A stretch of 64,000 nt of DNA from Apoderus coryli (lineage: Eukaryota > Arthropoda > Insecta > Coleoptera > Attelabidae), in NCBI GenBank assembly GCA_911728435.2, contig OU452202.1:25585135-25649134 (forward strand), given 5' to 3'. This document shows positions 48,500 to 60,092 of this stretch, one piece after another. A program made the translations under genes and the position numbers. How positions within the stretch are numbered: the first letter of the stretch is position 1; each line of letters opens with the position of its first letter. Below the pieces are notes generated by a model. The model saw only the letters and a list, made by a program, of their open reading frames with translations. It was not told the origin of the DNA and did no database searches.

Positions 48500-49150
48500 T
48501 ATTACCGGAACCCGTCATAGATATCTATACGCACACAAAGAACGTTTGAATTAGATCATGTATAATTTTAATAATAAGACTTACAAAATTCATTAATCTT
48601 TAAAAAATCCCAAGTAAATTAAGGGTCTAATCCTTTTTTACAAAGTGCCTGGAAAAAGGAGGTCAATGTGATAACTATAAGCAAAAACAGTATGACTTTC
48701 AAAATGCATTTTAATTTGAAATTAACCCTCCAAAACCTATAGTTGCGCACTTTTTCGAACCAAATTATTAGGCCACCAAAAATATTTACATTGAATTACT
48801 GATTGCCGCTTTTATAAAGCGTTAGTAATCTCACTTGTCAAGTAATCGGTCTGCTAACATTTCATTTTAGTCGGATTTTAGTAAAGTAACAAGTGCATTT
48901 TTGTGACCGAGATATATTTTTTCAAGAAAAATGGACATCTGATGGGAGTAAGTTAGTTTTATTTTTCTAAATAAAATACTAAGTGGTTTACATATGTAAC
49001 GATGCTTACAAGAAGATTTATTATATATATTTTTAGAATCATAGTTTTTTGGATTCAGCAGAGGTATTTTGTTGTGTTGCCATATATAAATAAGCGAATT
49101 TTCAAATCTTTAAAACTTATTAAAAAATATGTAGCGACCAACTACTTTCC
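48500..49150. other. Spacer
   Basis: No recognised features between the inverted-repeat element and the mariner fragment. Confidence 0.3.
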
Positions 49151-49164
49151 ACGTTTTAGTATGA

Positions 49165-49372
49165 AGCTCCATTCTTCGCCACTCTGAAACGCTGGTATAA
49201 TGAGTTTAATCATGGCTGTTATTCTCTCACTGACGAAGTTCGTGTAGCTCCTCCAAAATCAGTTGTCATGCCCGAAAATATTGGTGTTGTGCAAGAACTG
49301 ATCACGCAAGACCGTCGTGTGACATATTATGAGATTGAAGCAACCTTAGACAAACAGTCAACTATCTATCTC
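49165..49372 (+). mobile_element. Mariner transposase N-terminal fragment
   Basis: The + strand reads TLKRWYNEFNHGCYSLTDEV (about 49182-49244), then PPKSVVMPENIGVVQELITQ and DRRVTYYEIEATL. This is the second helix-turn-helix and linker of a mariner transposase. It is cut off at about 49372, where the tail of a family G retrotransposon begins, so the retrotransposon probably inserted into the mariner copy. The DD34D catalytic part is missing here. Confidence 0.75.
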
Positions 49373-49379
49373 CATTTTC

Positions 49380-50095
49380 CAGTATTTATTTATTTAGATT
49401 ACATCTACCCCGACAGAAACACATCCAATTACAGGGCAGGTACATTACAAAACGATAAAATTAACATAAATACACGTTTCAAAATTATAAATAATAGAAA
49501 TATTACAATCGCAAAAAATAGTCAGAATGGTTTAACAACAAATATTTATCTAAAAAACACTTTTTTAATATAAGATATGGTATTAAAAAACACATCAATA
49601 TCGGTACTCACCGAGTCACAAACAGAACACATCTCAAACAATGGCGAAAAAAGCAACAAGTTGGTACGTGCGGTAGGCAAGTAAAAGCTAGAACCATAAT
49701 TACGCCTTCTCGTATGTGGAGCATGAAAAGGTACCATTGAAAGTAGGTCGGGAGAGTCAATGATGCTATTCACGATCTTGAATAGGAACAGGAGTGAGGC
49801 ATATTCTCTACGCTTATCAAGGTACAAAATTAAAACGACCCAGAAGTTCATCATGGGGAAATCCCATGGTTGGATACACTCCGTCACACTTAAACCACAA
49901 GTATTTCACAAATCTTCGCTGAATCTTCTCTAAGCTATTCGAGTGCAACGCATAACCAGGACTCCACACAACAGACGCATATTCCAATTTCGATCTAACG
50001 AAGGAATTATACAGTAAAATAAGAGTTTTAGATGACACAAAATGCTTTGTATTTCTCATAACAAAACCCAGACTCTTATAGGAAGACGAAAGTAT
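49380..50095 (-). mobile_element. Non-LTR retrotransposon 3' end (family G, copy 2)
   Basis: Nearly identical to the 36.7-37.4 kb copy on the same strand. It has the same (ATTT)n tail, the same RNYGSSFYLPTARTNLLLFS tail region, and the same LYNSFVRSKLEYASVVWSPG thumb. It breaks off at about 50093, near KSLGFVMRNTK, so it is more strongly 5'-truncated. It differs by small indels (including one in the DKRREYASLL region that shifts the frame) and a 40-bp length difference near the stop. A shared recent source is likely. Confidence 0.8.
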
Positions 50096-50099
50096 TGAT

Positions 50100-50920
50100 A
50101 ATTAGATACCGTATGTATTTCCTATTGTAAGATGAACTTTGATATCCATTGAATTCGTATTGATTTTTGAAATAAATTTACAATTTCCCAAATACCTTTC
50201 ATGCATTGTATAATATTAGATACATCTCCTCTCCAGAAACCTTGGTTAGAATCCCTTGCGTCTATATCGATATCCTGTCAATTTATATGTGCTTTCAGCG
50301 CTAAAAAGGAACGAGTGGGAAAAAAAGATACGACCCTCTTCCATTTTTCTCGGTTATTTTAAATAATTGATAAGCACGATGGATCAGTATACATATAAAG
50401 GTTGCTTTTTTTTTATCTTGGAGTTTCCCTTTTTATTTATACAAAACAGAATATTTGATTTGTGTAAATACCCCTCGCCCTCGATCCGATATTTTATCTG
50501 TATTGAGACCTTTTGTGAATACATCATCAACTTTTGAAGCAGATCTATGTAGGTAATAAGTTAGTAAAGGGACATGTTTTTAAATAACATTTTACTCAGT
50601 AGTTATATTAGGCGAACGCAAAATATCAGCACCTGTCTGTCACGCACGTGCCTTTCACAAATTTGATCGAAAGTTAACCTCAAAATATTTCAGAGTCAAT
50701 GATAAGATTGACAGTTTGTGTTTTTTTTTTTTTATAAAAACTGCAAGAGGGCGACAGGTGATCATGTCACATCAGCCAAGCAGATCGGAGTTTACAGAAG
50801 GATAACGCTTCATAATTGATTAAATCATTTCAAAACTTAATCTGGCCAAACTAACCTATAATAAACTCACTATTTTATTCAAAAATTATAAATAAATTTC
50901 TCATTAGGTTCAGATTTGGT
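50100..50920. other. Spacer with one diverged satellite monomer
   Basis: At about 50610-50775 a single monomer resembles the 176-bp satellite of 39.2 kb (AAATATCAGCA, CACGTGCCTTT, GACAGTTTGTG, GACAGGTGATCATG in the same order). Nothing else was recognised. Confidence 0.5.
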
Positions 50921-51391
50921 TTGAGTTCTTGCTAGGGTTGCCACCTGGCCGTTTTCCACCGGCCTGGCCGGTTTCCCGTTAACAAGGCTGGGTGCCGGTC
51001 AGCATCCAAAAAAGGCCGGTGATGTTCCAATTTTAAGAAAAATTGTTCAGGTAGTTTTGTCTGTTCCTTGTAGCAATGCGTATGTGAAAGGATTTTCAGC
51101 ATCATGAACCGACTATGGGATGATGACAGAAACAGACTGGCAGTTGAAATGGTGAAAGCAGAACTTTGCATTCGTTCTAACATTAAGCTTTCTTGTTCGG
51201 AATTTTATTCATCATTAAGTAACAACGCAGAACTTATTAAAGCAGCAAAATCAAATACAAAATACCATTTTAAAATTTAAACAAGTATATTTGTGCATTT
51301 ATCCGGTAGATGTAGTTCGAGCTCGAGTTATAGCTATAGCTTGTTTGTTGTACTCATTTTAATTTTAACAATAAAGTTCTATTTTCTGGTT

Positions 51392-52145
51392 GAAATGGGC
51401 TTGTTTAACAAAATAAGACTTAAAATCCGAGAGTTTGTCTGTAGTGGTTGACAGATCGGCTGCCTGGGAGGTCTCTGACCCCATAAAGCAACTACCAACA
51501 CATAGACGCGCCAAGATTCCCATAAGCGGGATCGCATATAGTTGAAATGGGCTTGTTTAACAAAACAAGACTTAAAATCCGAGAGTTTGTCTGTAGTGGT
51601 TGACAGACAAACTCTCGGATTTTAAGTCTTGTTTTGTTAAACAAGCCCATTTCAACTATATGCGATCCCGCTTATGGGAATCTTGGCGCGTCTATGTGTT
51701 GGTAGTTGCTTTATGGGGTCAGAGACCTCCCAGGCAGCCGATATAGGAACTGTTGTTCACTCGGCGTACTACCAACGATAAAACTAGATGTCGCCAAACA
51801 CATCCTTTTACATCTCTGTACCGTGTGGGGTATATACCACATTATTTACGAGAGTTTGGCTGTCAACTACTGACCGAGCACCACTGATGAGTCGTGGATC
51901 GACGAAACGGCCGTCTGGTGAAAGTATAGTGGTTGACAGACAAACTCTCGGATTTTAAGTCTTGTTTTGTTAAACAAGCCCATTTCAACTATATGCGATC
52001 CCGCTTAAGGGAGTATCGGCGCGTCTATGTGTTGGTAGTTGCTTTATGGGGTCAGAGACCTCCCAGGCAGCCGATATAGGAATTGTTGTTCACTCGGCGT
52101 ACTACCAACGATAAAACTAGATGTCGCCAAACACATCCTTTTACA
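51392..52145. mobile_element. Palindromic hammerhead retroelement nested in hAT
   Basis: This 754-bp insertion is flanked by the 14-bp direct repeat TCTATTTTCTGGTT (51378-51391 and 52146-52159). It is built from partial copies of one unit: two in minus orientation on the left, two in plus orientation on the right with a 333-bp period (CAGACAAACTCTCGG at 51604 and 51937). Arms 51455-51593 and 51604-51742 form a 139-bp inverted repeat around a 10-base spacer. The full plus unit contains a canonical hammerhead motif at 51879-51920. Direct and inverted partial long-terminal-like repeats plus a hammerhead are the known architecture of Penelope-like elements and retrozymes. No ORF is present. Confidence 0.75.
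51879..51920 (+). ncRNA. Hammerhead ribozyme motif (type I layout)
   Basis: In order: stem I 5' CACCA (51879-51883); core CTGATGA (51884-51890); stem II GTCG/CGAC around TGGAT (51891-51903); GAAA (51904-51907); palindromic stem III CGGCCG with the core A-U pair; the cleavage triplet GTC ending at 51915; and stem I 3' TGGTG (51916-51920), which pairs fully with CACCA. Every invariant position of the hammerhead consensus is present. The loopless stem III suggests activity as a dimer, as described for Penelope-type hammerheads. Self-cleavage has not been tested. Confidence 0.8.
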
Positions 52146-52278
52146 TCTATTTTCTGGTTTTAAAGTTGTTTGCATTTTTTTTAAACTAGTTTTACACCTG
52201 CAGTGTTTTTTTTGGCCGACGTGACGGTCCCGAAGGCCGGTTTCCTATTTTCAAAAATGTGGCAACCGTAGTTCTTGC

Positions 52279-54000
52279 ACTAAACTGTGCACAACTTAAA
52301 CTGGTTGGTTTACAGCTTTACATGGCATACCAGAGTGCCAAACTCTATAACGACTGGAACAGAAAATAGTCATTAAGTATTTCCTCATTAACATTACGTT
52401 GTCTTGCGGTAGTTCCGCAACCGATGAGACGAACCGAAGTCGAAACAACAAGCATCATCTAAACCATAACAAAGTGCAAAAACTTTACTAATTATTATTA
52501 TTGGGATTATGTTCAGATGGTTTTAAAATTGTTATATTCTTTAAATATTTGGAAGAGGTGAAGTATGTATGGTGAACAAATAGAGGCAGGCTGTTTTAGC
52601 AAGAAGTTGAAATTTGCGCACCATTTTTGTATGTCACCTGCCAACAGTGTGATCTAATCTAATAACGTAACAAAAACAAGCATACAATTATGTTTAAACA
52701 ACAACAAAGGTTTATTGTTGCACATATTTTGCAATTCTATTTACCTATAAAAGGTGGTCAAAAAAATAAACTGTCTACAATATTCTCCAGATTAAGCCCC
52801 GCCCGGCTATTTCCTGTTTCCAAACCTGAAGAAATTTCTGTGGGGGTCGGAGATTAGAGTCAAATGAAGAGAGCATCGTTAAAACTAACACCTGAGGAAG
52901 TTTATTATTAGAAACACATCAAGCTAAAAAAGAGATTATATGTAGAAAAATAAAATTATATGTTGCCAAAAAAAAAATGGTTTCCTTTAAAAGTCATGGA
53001 GTTGTATATGTGCCTTCATTTTTTAAGCTCTCCAATCCATTGTTTCATCAAGAATAGGTATTTTTGAGACCGTCTCGCAAATCTTCCATGATAATTTCCC
53101 CTTTTTTTTGTTAATATTGAGAAGAAATGCAGAATCTTTTATAGTTATCTTATTGTATGTACCTATGTATGTTATTAGTTTTGTCAAAATTTTGATCTTT
53201 CTCCTCCTTCGGATTTATTGACTGAACAGAGTATACAACATTTTATAAGTATAATAATTTTGTAAAAATGAAGTAAGTTCTATAAATGTCTCATTAGGTT
53301 AAGATTTTGATACGTCGAAAAGTTGGGAAAAAACAAAACAGAGGGGCTACAGGTCGGCTATTTGGGACAGACGACAGACCTCGTATTTTGAATAATTAAG
53401 ATACCTATAATTTCTAAACAGGCGCCAAATACTTTTATATTATATATTCATAATATTAATTATTATTTACACCTAAAATACAAACAAAAATAACAAGATT
53501 AAATTAAATAACCATACTACTTTCTCCACACATATCCGAGTGTTTAGATCCACAACACATTATTGTGCGAAAGTAATTATACAGATGATTAAATTTATAA
53601 TTAAAATTTTCTTTCCTCATTTATAGTTAAAATTGAACAGTATGCTGATTCAGCTAAATGGATATTAATACTACTGTATGTAAATTTATATTCTTCTTTT
53701 ATACAGCTAGTCCAATAAAAATGCTGTAGGTATATGATTGGGTGATTGGAAAAAGGATAACTTTCCTGCGAAGCTTGTTTTTGGAAAATTCAATAAAACT
53801 GTTTTTATACTTTGACAAAATGCATTTAATGCCAAAATACGAACCTATTAGATTGGCATTTATAAGTACGAGAATATTATCCTTTTTCCACTTAAAATGA
53901 CCTGAGGACCTTCTTACGAAGTTTTCTTCTTCGTTAAGTTGAGCACACAAATGTTCTAAGGCTCCTGTCCATAGAATAATGTTTATAGAGGGGCTCCTAC
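52279..54000. other. Intergenic AT-rich DNA
   Basis: No gene was recognised. A phrase at 52423-52460 (CGATGAGAC, GTCGAAACAAC) recalls a mutated hammerhead core but lacks the CTGA start. Confidence 0.35.
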
Positions 54001-54014
54001 TTCCTCTTTATTTA

Positions 54015-54783
54015 AAGTAAAGTGCCCGAAATCCGTCCACTGTCTTAAATTCGTCCCCCGGTCTAAATTCATGTACAATGTGGCAAAGTTGTCAAATAGT
54101 AAAAGCAAAGCTTAATAACCATTCAGTTGACGAGAGTGACCTTGATAGGGTTGTTTATTTTATCTATTTCCTACTGAAACTTGAAAATTAAATATTACAA
54201 CAGTGCGATACAGTATCAAATCCAGTTTAAACAATTATATTTATTCCTCATGGTAAGTTTTTCATGATTTATCCATTGATATTTATAAATCAGTATATGA
54301 ATAAAGCGTAAAGCAGCAGGCAGTCAGGAGCAGGCGCCATTTTTATTATAACTAACTCCTAAATCCGTCCCCCTTGAGTTTCCCAAGTTCGTCCGGGGAC
54401 GAATTTACGAGCCTTATTTTGTTTTATTGAAATATATTTAATTTATCAACACTTAAGTATAACAATGTATTCTTCAACATATTTTCCTTTCAATAAAAAT
54501 ATTCTAAGAAGGTTTGTAATGGTTTTAATTAGATATTCAATGAATATAAATAAGTATATAAAGGGGAGGAATTAGGACAACTTTTTGTCAAATCAAAGTT
54601 TTTGTATTTTTGCGTTTTATTTTTATTTTTCGGTTTAAATTATTTATTGAGAGGATTACATTAACAGAACTATTATATATGGAATTGAGTTGCCTTAATC
54701 ATTTTTGGATGTATTTTTAACTCCTAACAAATAGTTATTATCCACGATTTTGCTTAGAGGGACGATATTTGGGCACTTTACTT
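54015..54783. mobile_element. Terminal-inverted-repeat MITE
   Basis: AAGTAAAGTGCCCGAAAT at 54015 and the inverse AAGTAAAGTGCCCAAATA at 54783 (minus) form 24-bp termini that continue to GTCC. The interior carries repeated CGTCCCCC / GGACGAATTTA phrases (54035-54060 and 54365-54412) and no coding region. The target duplication could not be fixed. Class unknown. Confidence 0.65.
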
Positions 54784-55004
54784 AGCCTTAGAGGTTAGAA
54801 ATGCAGAACAAAAAATCTTTTTCCATAGATCACCCCGAAAAACAATGTTGCTAAATGTAAACCTGACATTAATTTCAACAAAATAAAATTTCAATAAGTT
54901 GTAGTCAAGTGTCGATACAGCATACCAATAAATTTCAATATTGAAATGAAAGGCAACATTTATTGAAATTATTTCAACATTGATATTGAAGTCAATGTTT
55001 TTAC

Positions 55005-56310
55005 AGCATAAATAAATAAATAAATGCTTTATTGCTCAACAGAAAATTTCCAGTTACAGAGCAACCACACAAAAGTATCAATACAAAGAATATAAATATA
55101 TATAAGACAATCAATAACTTGATAACTTTACGTAACAGAAGTAAATTAAATTAATAGAGATATAAATAAAGAAATAAACATAAAAAATATATAAACAATC
55201 AAATTCAATCATCACAACCAAGTACAAGTTCTGCGGCTGCCAAAATATGTTTCAATGTATCATGAAACAAATCACAATTCCGGCACACCACATTAAACGT
55301 GCGACACAATGGGGACCTCAACATAATATTTGTTCGAGCTCTATCACAATGAAATAATTGGTAGTTTCTTCAGTTTATTCGCGGAACAGTAAGACGGAAT
55401 CCTTCAAGCAATCAATAACGCCATTAAACACTTTATAAACATTGCTTATGCATGCAAGATCTCGCCTCAATTGCAATGAGTGCACACCAAATCTGCCCGT
55501 TAGATAGCCATACGGCACACCACGCTCAGGATAACTACCATCGGATTTAAAGCAAAGATACTTAAAAACTTTGCGCTGCACTCCTTCGATGTTTTGCTTG
55601 TAACAACCATAGCAAGGATACCAGATCAGAGGGCAATATTTAAGTTTGGAGTACAGTTTTTTTAGCGTATTAATATTGCGAAAAGATCTGCCATTTCTAA
55701 CGATGTAACCATATGCCTTGGATGCATTAGCTATCATCGTCATTATGTGTTCGCTGAAGGTAAAGCGCGAATCGAACACAACACCAAGATCTCTGGCAGT
55801 TTCTACACGTGACAATGCAGCGTCATGAATCGCGTATTCAAAATCAATAGGGAACGTTCTCCTAGTATATGACACAACTTTACACTTTACCGGGTTCAGC
55901 ATAAGATTATTAGCATCACACCAATCCCCGACCAAGTTCAGACTGTTTTGCAAAACATAACAGTCGTCAACAGAGTCCACAGTGGAGTAGACCTTCAGAT
56001 CATCAGCAAAAATCAATCTTTCAGATTTTAAATTCTTTCCCAGGTCGTTAATAAAAAGATTGTACAGTAGTGGTCGCAGATTCGAACCTTGAGGTACTCC
56101 TGATGTTGCATGGTAACTTCTTGATTGGAACCGTTATAAGAAACAAACTGATCTCTGCCGCTAATGTAAGATTTTATCAATAAAATAGCACAGTAGCTTA
56201 ATCCGAATGCAGGAAGCTTCCTAACCGAAACCGAAAGATCGATCCTATCGAACGCTTTACTGAAGTCGCTGATTATGTAGGTAAATATGCACGATTGCAG
56301 CAAGTCCCGA
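55005..56310 (-). mobile_element. Non-LTR retrotransposon 3' half with FADD
   Basis: On the minus strand 56303-56028 encodes TYIISDFSKAFDRIDLSVSV, then LIKSYISGRDQFVSYNGS (palm start). A frameshift near 56115 separates it from SGVPQGSNLRPLLYNLFIND. From 56016 the frame has LIFADDLKVYSTVDSVDD (catalytic FADD), ARDLGVVFDSRFTFSEHIMT, CPLIWYPCYGCYKQNIEGVQ and RKVFKYLCFKSDGSYPERGV. It stops at 55375, followed by a 3' UTR and an (ATTT)n tail at about 55010-55025. Related in architecture to the 4.5, 36.7 and 49.4-kb copies, but a different family. Confidence 0.85.
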
Positions 56311-58180
56311 AAACTGAATTAAGGAAATGAAAGCGTATTGTTCTATGAAATTAATGAACACATATTATGTCGGATATTTATGGAAAAGACCTCGTATGTG
56401 GAAGCATTTTGCAATTGGCTTGATTTCGCATTAATTTTCAACCATAACTATAAACATGGTTGTTTTATAAAAGATCATGTATAGAAGATAAACTACAAAA
56501 AATGAGATAAACATTAGTGGGAAACATAATCGGATACACTGTATTATTTTATATTCTTTTTGCCTGTGGCGTATTATTATTCCTCTCCTTCGTTCACTCT
56601 ACGCAATATAATGTTATCTCTTTTACTCATCCGACGCGATGAGGTTATAAAACAAAACATGAACGGTGGACCAATGCAGGCAAGATAAGTCAGTAAGAGA
56701 GACAGCTAAGAAGTCCATAAAAACACCATTAAATGCTCAGCTGATTCCATGTTTATGGAGGGAGTTGCTGCAAAGCACCAACTATTAATTTTAACTTTTC
56801 TTCGTTTTGTCTTCTTGAACCTTGGTTTTTAATTTTAATTACTTTTTTTTTTTCCTTTGCGTATTAGGTTCGAATTTTGAAATGAAAATTCCTTAATTCA
56901 TATTTGTAAAAATTGGTTTAGCCAAACCATTAAAATTTGTCATTTATTTTTTTCTTTTTAGCTTTCCTGCTATCGACGTTTCGACAATGGTTATTCTCTT
57001 CTTAATAATAATAATTTACAATACCGTACTTAATTTTATCTTAAACATAGAACTACAAAATGGTCTAGATGGCAGTAAGACTGATTTCAAAATTTAGGCC
57101 AGAGGAAGAAAAACATAAGTAGTTAACTTATATTTTTCAAAATAATAATAATAAAAAACATGTATAATATATCATTCTTGTAGCTCCCTATCACATTTAA
57201 CAGAAAAAGGAACTATTGATAATATAACAATATTATAAAAAAAATAATAAAAAATAAGAAAACACCAACAATAATAATCAAAACCAAAAATCAGAAAAAA
57301 AAAATCAGAGCGGATTAATTATAATATTACGCAGTTTTTTTTAAAAGAAAAGATACTTAGGCATTTCAGGTTATCTGGTATATTATTATAAATTCTGCAA
57401 ATTAGGTATGAAAAGGACCGTTCGAAACCCGAAGTTTTATGTGCTGGGCGAGACAGAAGGTTTCTAAATCTAACATTCAAATTATGTATGTCTGGATCAT
57501 ACTATACTATTTCCTAAAATTCCATTGAAAATTTGTTGTTTTTAGCCCTATAAAAAGTAATTAAAATTGATTTTACCAGATTTGTCTACCTACTCGATAT
57601 CTGATTTTTTTTACCATACCTAAGTCGTTTTTTGAAGTTGAACAAACACAAAATGGGAGTTGCTGGGGGCTAAATCTAGTGAATATACTCGATTGGAGAA
57701 CAACTAATAGTGAGCGCAACGACCAATCTATAGGCGTTTATTGCTTTTATTGATAGGTCTTAGACTATCTTGGTGAAAAGTCTAAGTATTTGTGGTATTT
57801 GTGTGATGATGGAATTTGTTGCTTTCTAACTTTCTCGTTCTCGTCAGTTTGGCGAAAGATCCATATAGCATAATAGTGTTTTGTTTGTATGTACTACAGA
57901 CAATCAAAGAAGGTGTGGATCTGTATGTCCTACAGATATCCTGCGGTAGGTATAACCTACGATGCAGTAACGACTTATCCAGTGAATAGTCCTCATCTCC
58001 TAGCGACCAATAACATAGTTCATTCAAAAAGGCCTTAGGATGGCACATAGATGGCGTTATTAGAATTTTTTCCATATGATTTTTATTTAGAACGAACCTA
58101 TAAATTTGACAGCAATCTGATTATTTATTTGTGAGTTATAGCATTTTGTCTGAAGCAACGTTATTAAAAAAAAAATGTAA
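56311..58180. other. Intergenic DNA
   Basis: Nothing coding could be supported. The minus-strand frame 58075-57782 (97 codons) is lysine/threonine-rich at its end and unrecognised. Near 56965-57000 (minus) a GTCGAAACGTCG phrase suggests another worn hammerhead-type end. Confidence 0.35.
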
Positions 58181-58186
58181 AAAAGT

Positions 58187-59802
58187 GTTGTATTGCCCTC
58201 GAAGGCAACTATTTTGAATAATAAAATGGAGTTTTGTTGAAATTTTGTTTTTTTCTTACTTATCCCTTATCCTACGGACTTATTGAATGACCTATATAGA
58301 CCCTAGGCAGGGATAGCATACACCAACCACCAAAAATCTCTATCTCCATCCTCGCAGCTCAATTTTTTACATAGTGCCCTACAACAGCACAAAAAATAGA
58401 ACCTTTTAAATGTTTTGGTACATTTGATTTATTGGATATGTTCCCGGCAAAATTCTTAGACACATCGATTTTGTTTGCGGGGGCATTTTTTTGTCCTTTT
58501 TTCAAAATCGTTTCAAGCTATTTCTTTCATAGATGTAAATCTAACGAATTTAATTCTGGTGAAGGTTTTGGGTAATTACGTGAGACAATGTGATTTGTTT
58601 ATATACAAAAACCTCCCTATAGTGCACCCTTGTTAAAACCATATAAATATACTTGAAATAAAAAGTCGACCTCCACACAATAATTTTTAATAAATATTTC
58701 CAACAAATTACATTTGTCGATAGTTACCATAGATTAAAATAAAAAATGCCCCCGCAAACAAAATCGATGTGTCTAAGAATTTTGCCGGGAACATATCCAA
58801 TAATCAAATGTTCCATAACATTTAAAAGTTTCTATTTTTGGTGCTGTTGTAGGGCACTATGTAAAAAATAGAGATGCGAGGATGGGGATTGAGATTTTTG
58901 CTGGGTGGTATGCCATACCTGCCTAGGGTCTATATAGGTCATTCAATAAGTCGGTAGGATAAGGGATAAGTAAGAAAAAAACAAAAACCTCAATTAAAAC
59001 ATACCAAAAATATCTAACACCTAACCTTCAGATGTCAACGCCTATTTCTACATAACCCAAAATTTGCTTTCTACCAATCACTGTATACCTCTCTTTTTTA
59101 GTAGTGAAGTCACAATAATGAACACGAATACTACTCCATATACAAGCCCCATAACAATGTTTTTAACCCTCACCACAAAATTAAAATGTTATAACTAATT
59201 TGAATATTTCCTCAATTAAATTTTACTTACTTGCTAACACTCACCTACTACACATTTCGTAAAATCCAAAATTTCTCTTAAAATCTTGAAAACATCAGTA
59301 ATGATATATAAAAAGAAGTACTAATATAAAAAAAGGCATTATGCCATCAAAAAAATGTTAATTTCTAATTTAGTTTTAAAAATTTTTTATTTTAATTTTG
59401 AATTCATATAAAACAGTATTTTAAATTTAATTAATATAAAATTTTCACATAACCTTTTTCACAAAATGGTAAGAAACATCTAATGTGCAAATTGTTGTAC
59501 ACATTATAAAGTTTACTTATTTCTTATTTTAGAATATGTTACATTAAGAAAACTGAAATTGTTCGTCTTGTATTTGATTGTCACTGATGATGAGAATAAT
59601 TTTCTCGAAACATGTCTGACTGACATAGGCAATGTGCCTTGATTTTTAAAATAAAAAATATATTTGTTTTGTGGAGCAGACGCCGTTTGATTTATATATT
59701 AATCATCGCTCCTCTTTGAATGGATTATTTCATAAAATAAAAAAACAAAATTTCAACAAAACTCGATTTTATTATTCAAAATAGTTCGAGGGCAATACAA
59801 CG
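58187..59802. mobile_element. Large inverted repeat interrupted by a nested insertion
   Basis: The left arm 58187-58493 (from GTTGTATTGCCCTCGA to GGGGGCATTTTTTT) matches the inverse of the right arm. The right arm is split into 58739-58986 and 59739-59802. The split is explained by a roughly 750-bp insertion at 58987-59738, described separately. The spacer 58494-58738 holds part of the family X repeat (58656-58735). No reading frame was found in the arms. A foldback-type or Penelope-type structure is possible. Confidence 0.65.
58987..59738 (+). mobile_element. Nested insertion with hammerhead motif
   Basis: Bounded by AAAAAAACAAAA at 58975-58986 and again at 59739-59750, a plausible 12-bp duplication although low-complexity. 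Removing it restores the inverted repeat around it. Near its right end, 59580-59620, are GTCA, CTGATGA, one extra T, stem GAGAA/TTCTC, GAAA, palindrome ACATGT, C and TGAC: a hammerhead layout with stem I GTCA/TGAC and a GTC cleavage position. No ORF. Confidence 0.6.
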
Positions 59803-59816
59803 AGTATAGCGAAAAA

Positions 59817-60092
59817 AAAATATTTAAAATTAAGCATTATATGTTGACATAAATTTTTTTTTTAAAGGTCAAAACTCATATTATTCATAATATAAGTCTT
59901 TCTAATAATAATAATTTTCTTTTTGTAAATCATTGAAAAACTTTAAATTTCGTCAAAATTATTTAAAGTTTTTCAATGATTTACAAAAAGAAAATTATTA
60001 TTATTATAAAGACTTATATTATGAATAATACGAGTTTTGATATTTTAAAATTTTTAATGCCTTAACATATAATACTTAATTTTAAATAAAAA
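59817..60092. repeat. Palindromic AT-rich element, 131-bp arms
   Basis: Arms at about 59817-59948 and 59962-60092 are inverse copies, with a few mismatches and indels, around a 13-base spacer (near TTCGTCAAAATTA). They share AAATCATTGAAAAACTTTAA-type inner ends and TTAAAATTAAG-type outer ends. A MITE or foldback element of unknown class. Confidence 0.7.

Larger units (their letters stand above)
50933..52270 (+). mobile_element. hAT transposon relic with 8-bp target duplication
   Basis: Termini TAGGGTTGCCAC (50933-50944) and GTGGCAACCGTA (52259-52270) are inverse with one mismatch. Both are flanked by the perfect 8-bp repeat GTTCTTGC (50925-50932 and 52271-52278), the hAT signature size. From about 51055 the frame reads VLSVPCSNAY, one frameshift, then ERIFSIMNRLWDDDRNRLAV and EMVKAELCIRSNIKL, ending at a stop near 51280. 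This is the C-terminal hAT dimerisation domain; the rest of the transposase is deleted. A second element is nested at 51392-52145. Confidence 0.9.

Noticed and set aside
52423..52460. Hammerhead-like phrase CCGATGAGAC...GTCGAAACAAC
   Set aside because: The invariant CTGA is CCGA and the outer stem does not pair; at best a decayed relic.
57782..58075. 97-codon minus-strand frame ending in a K/T/H-rich tail
   Set aside because: No family resemblance, no splice or promoter context, in repeat-rich DNA; could not be supported.
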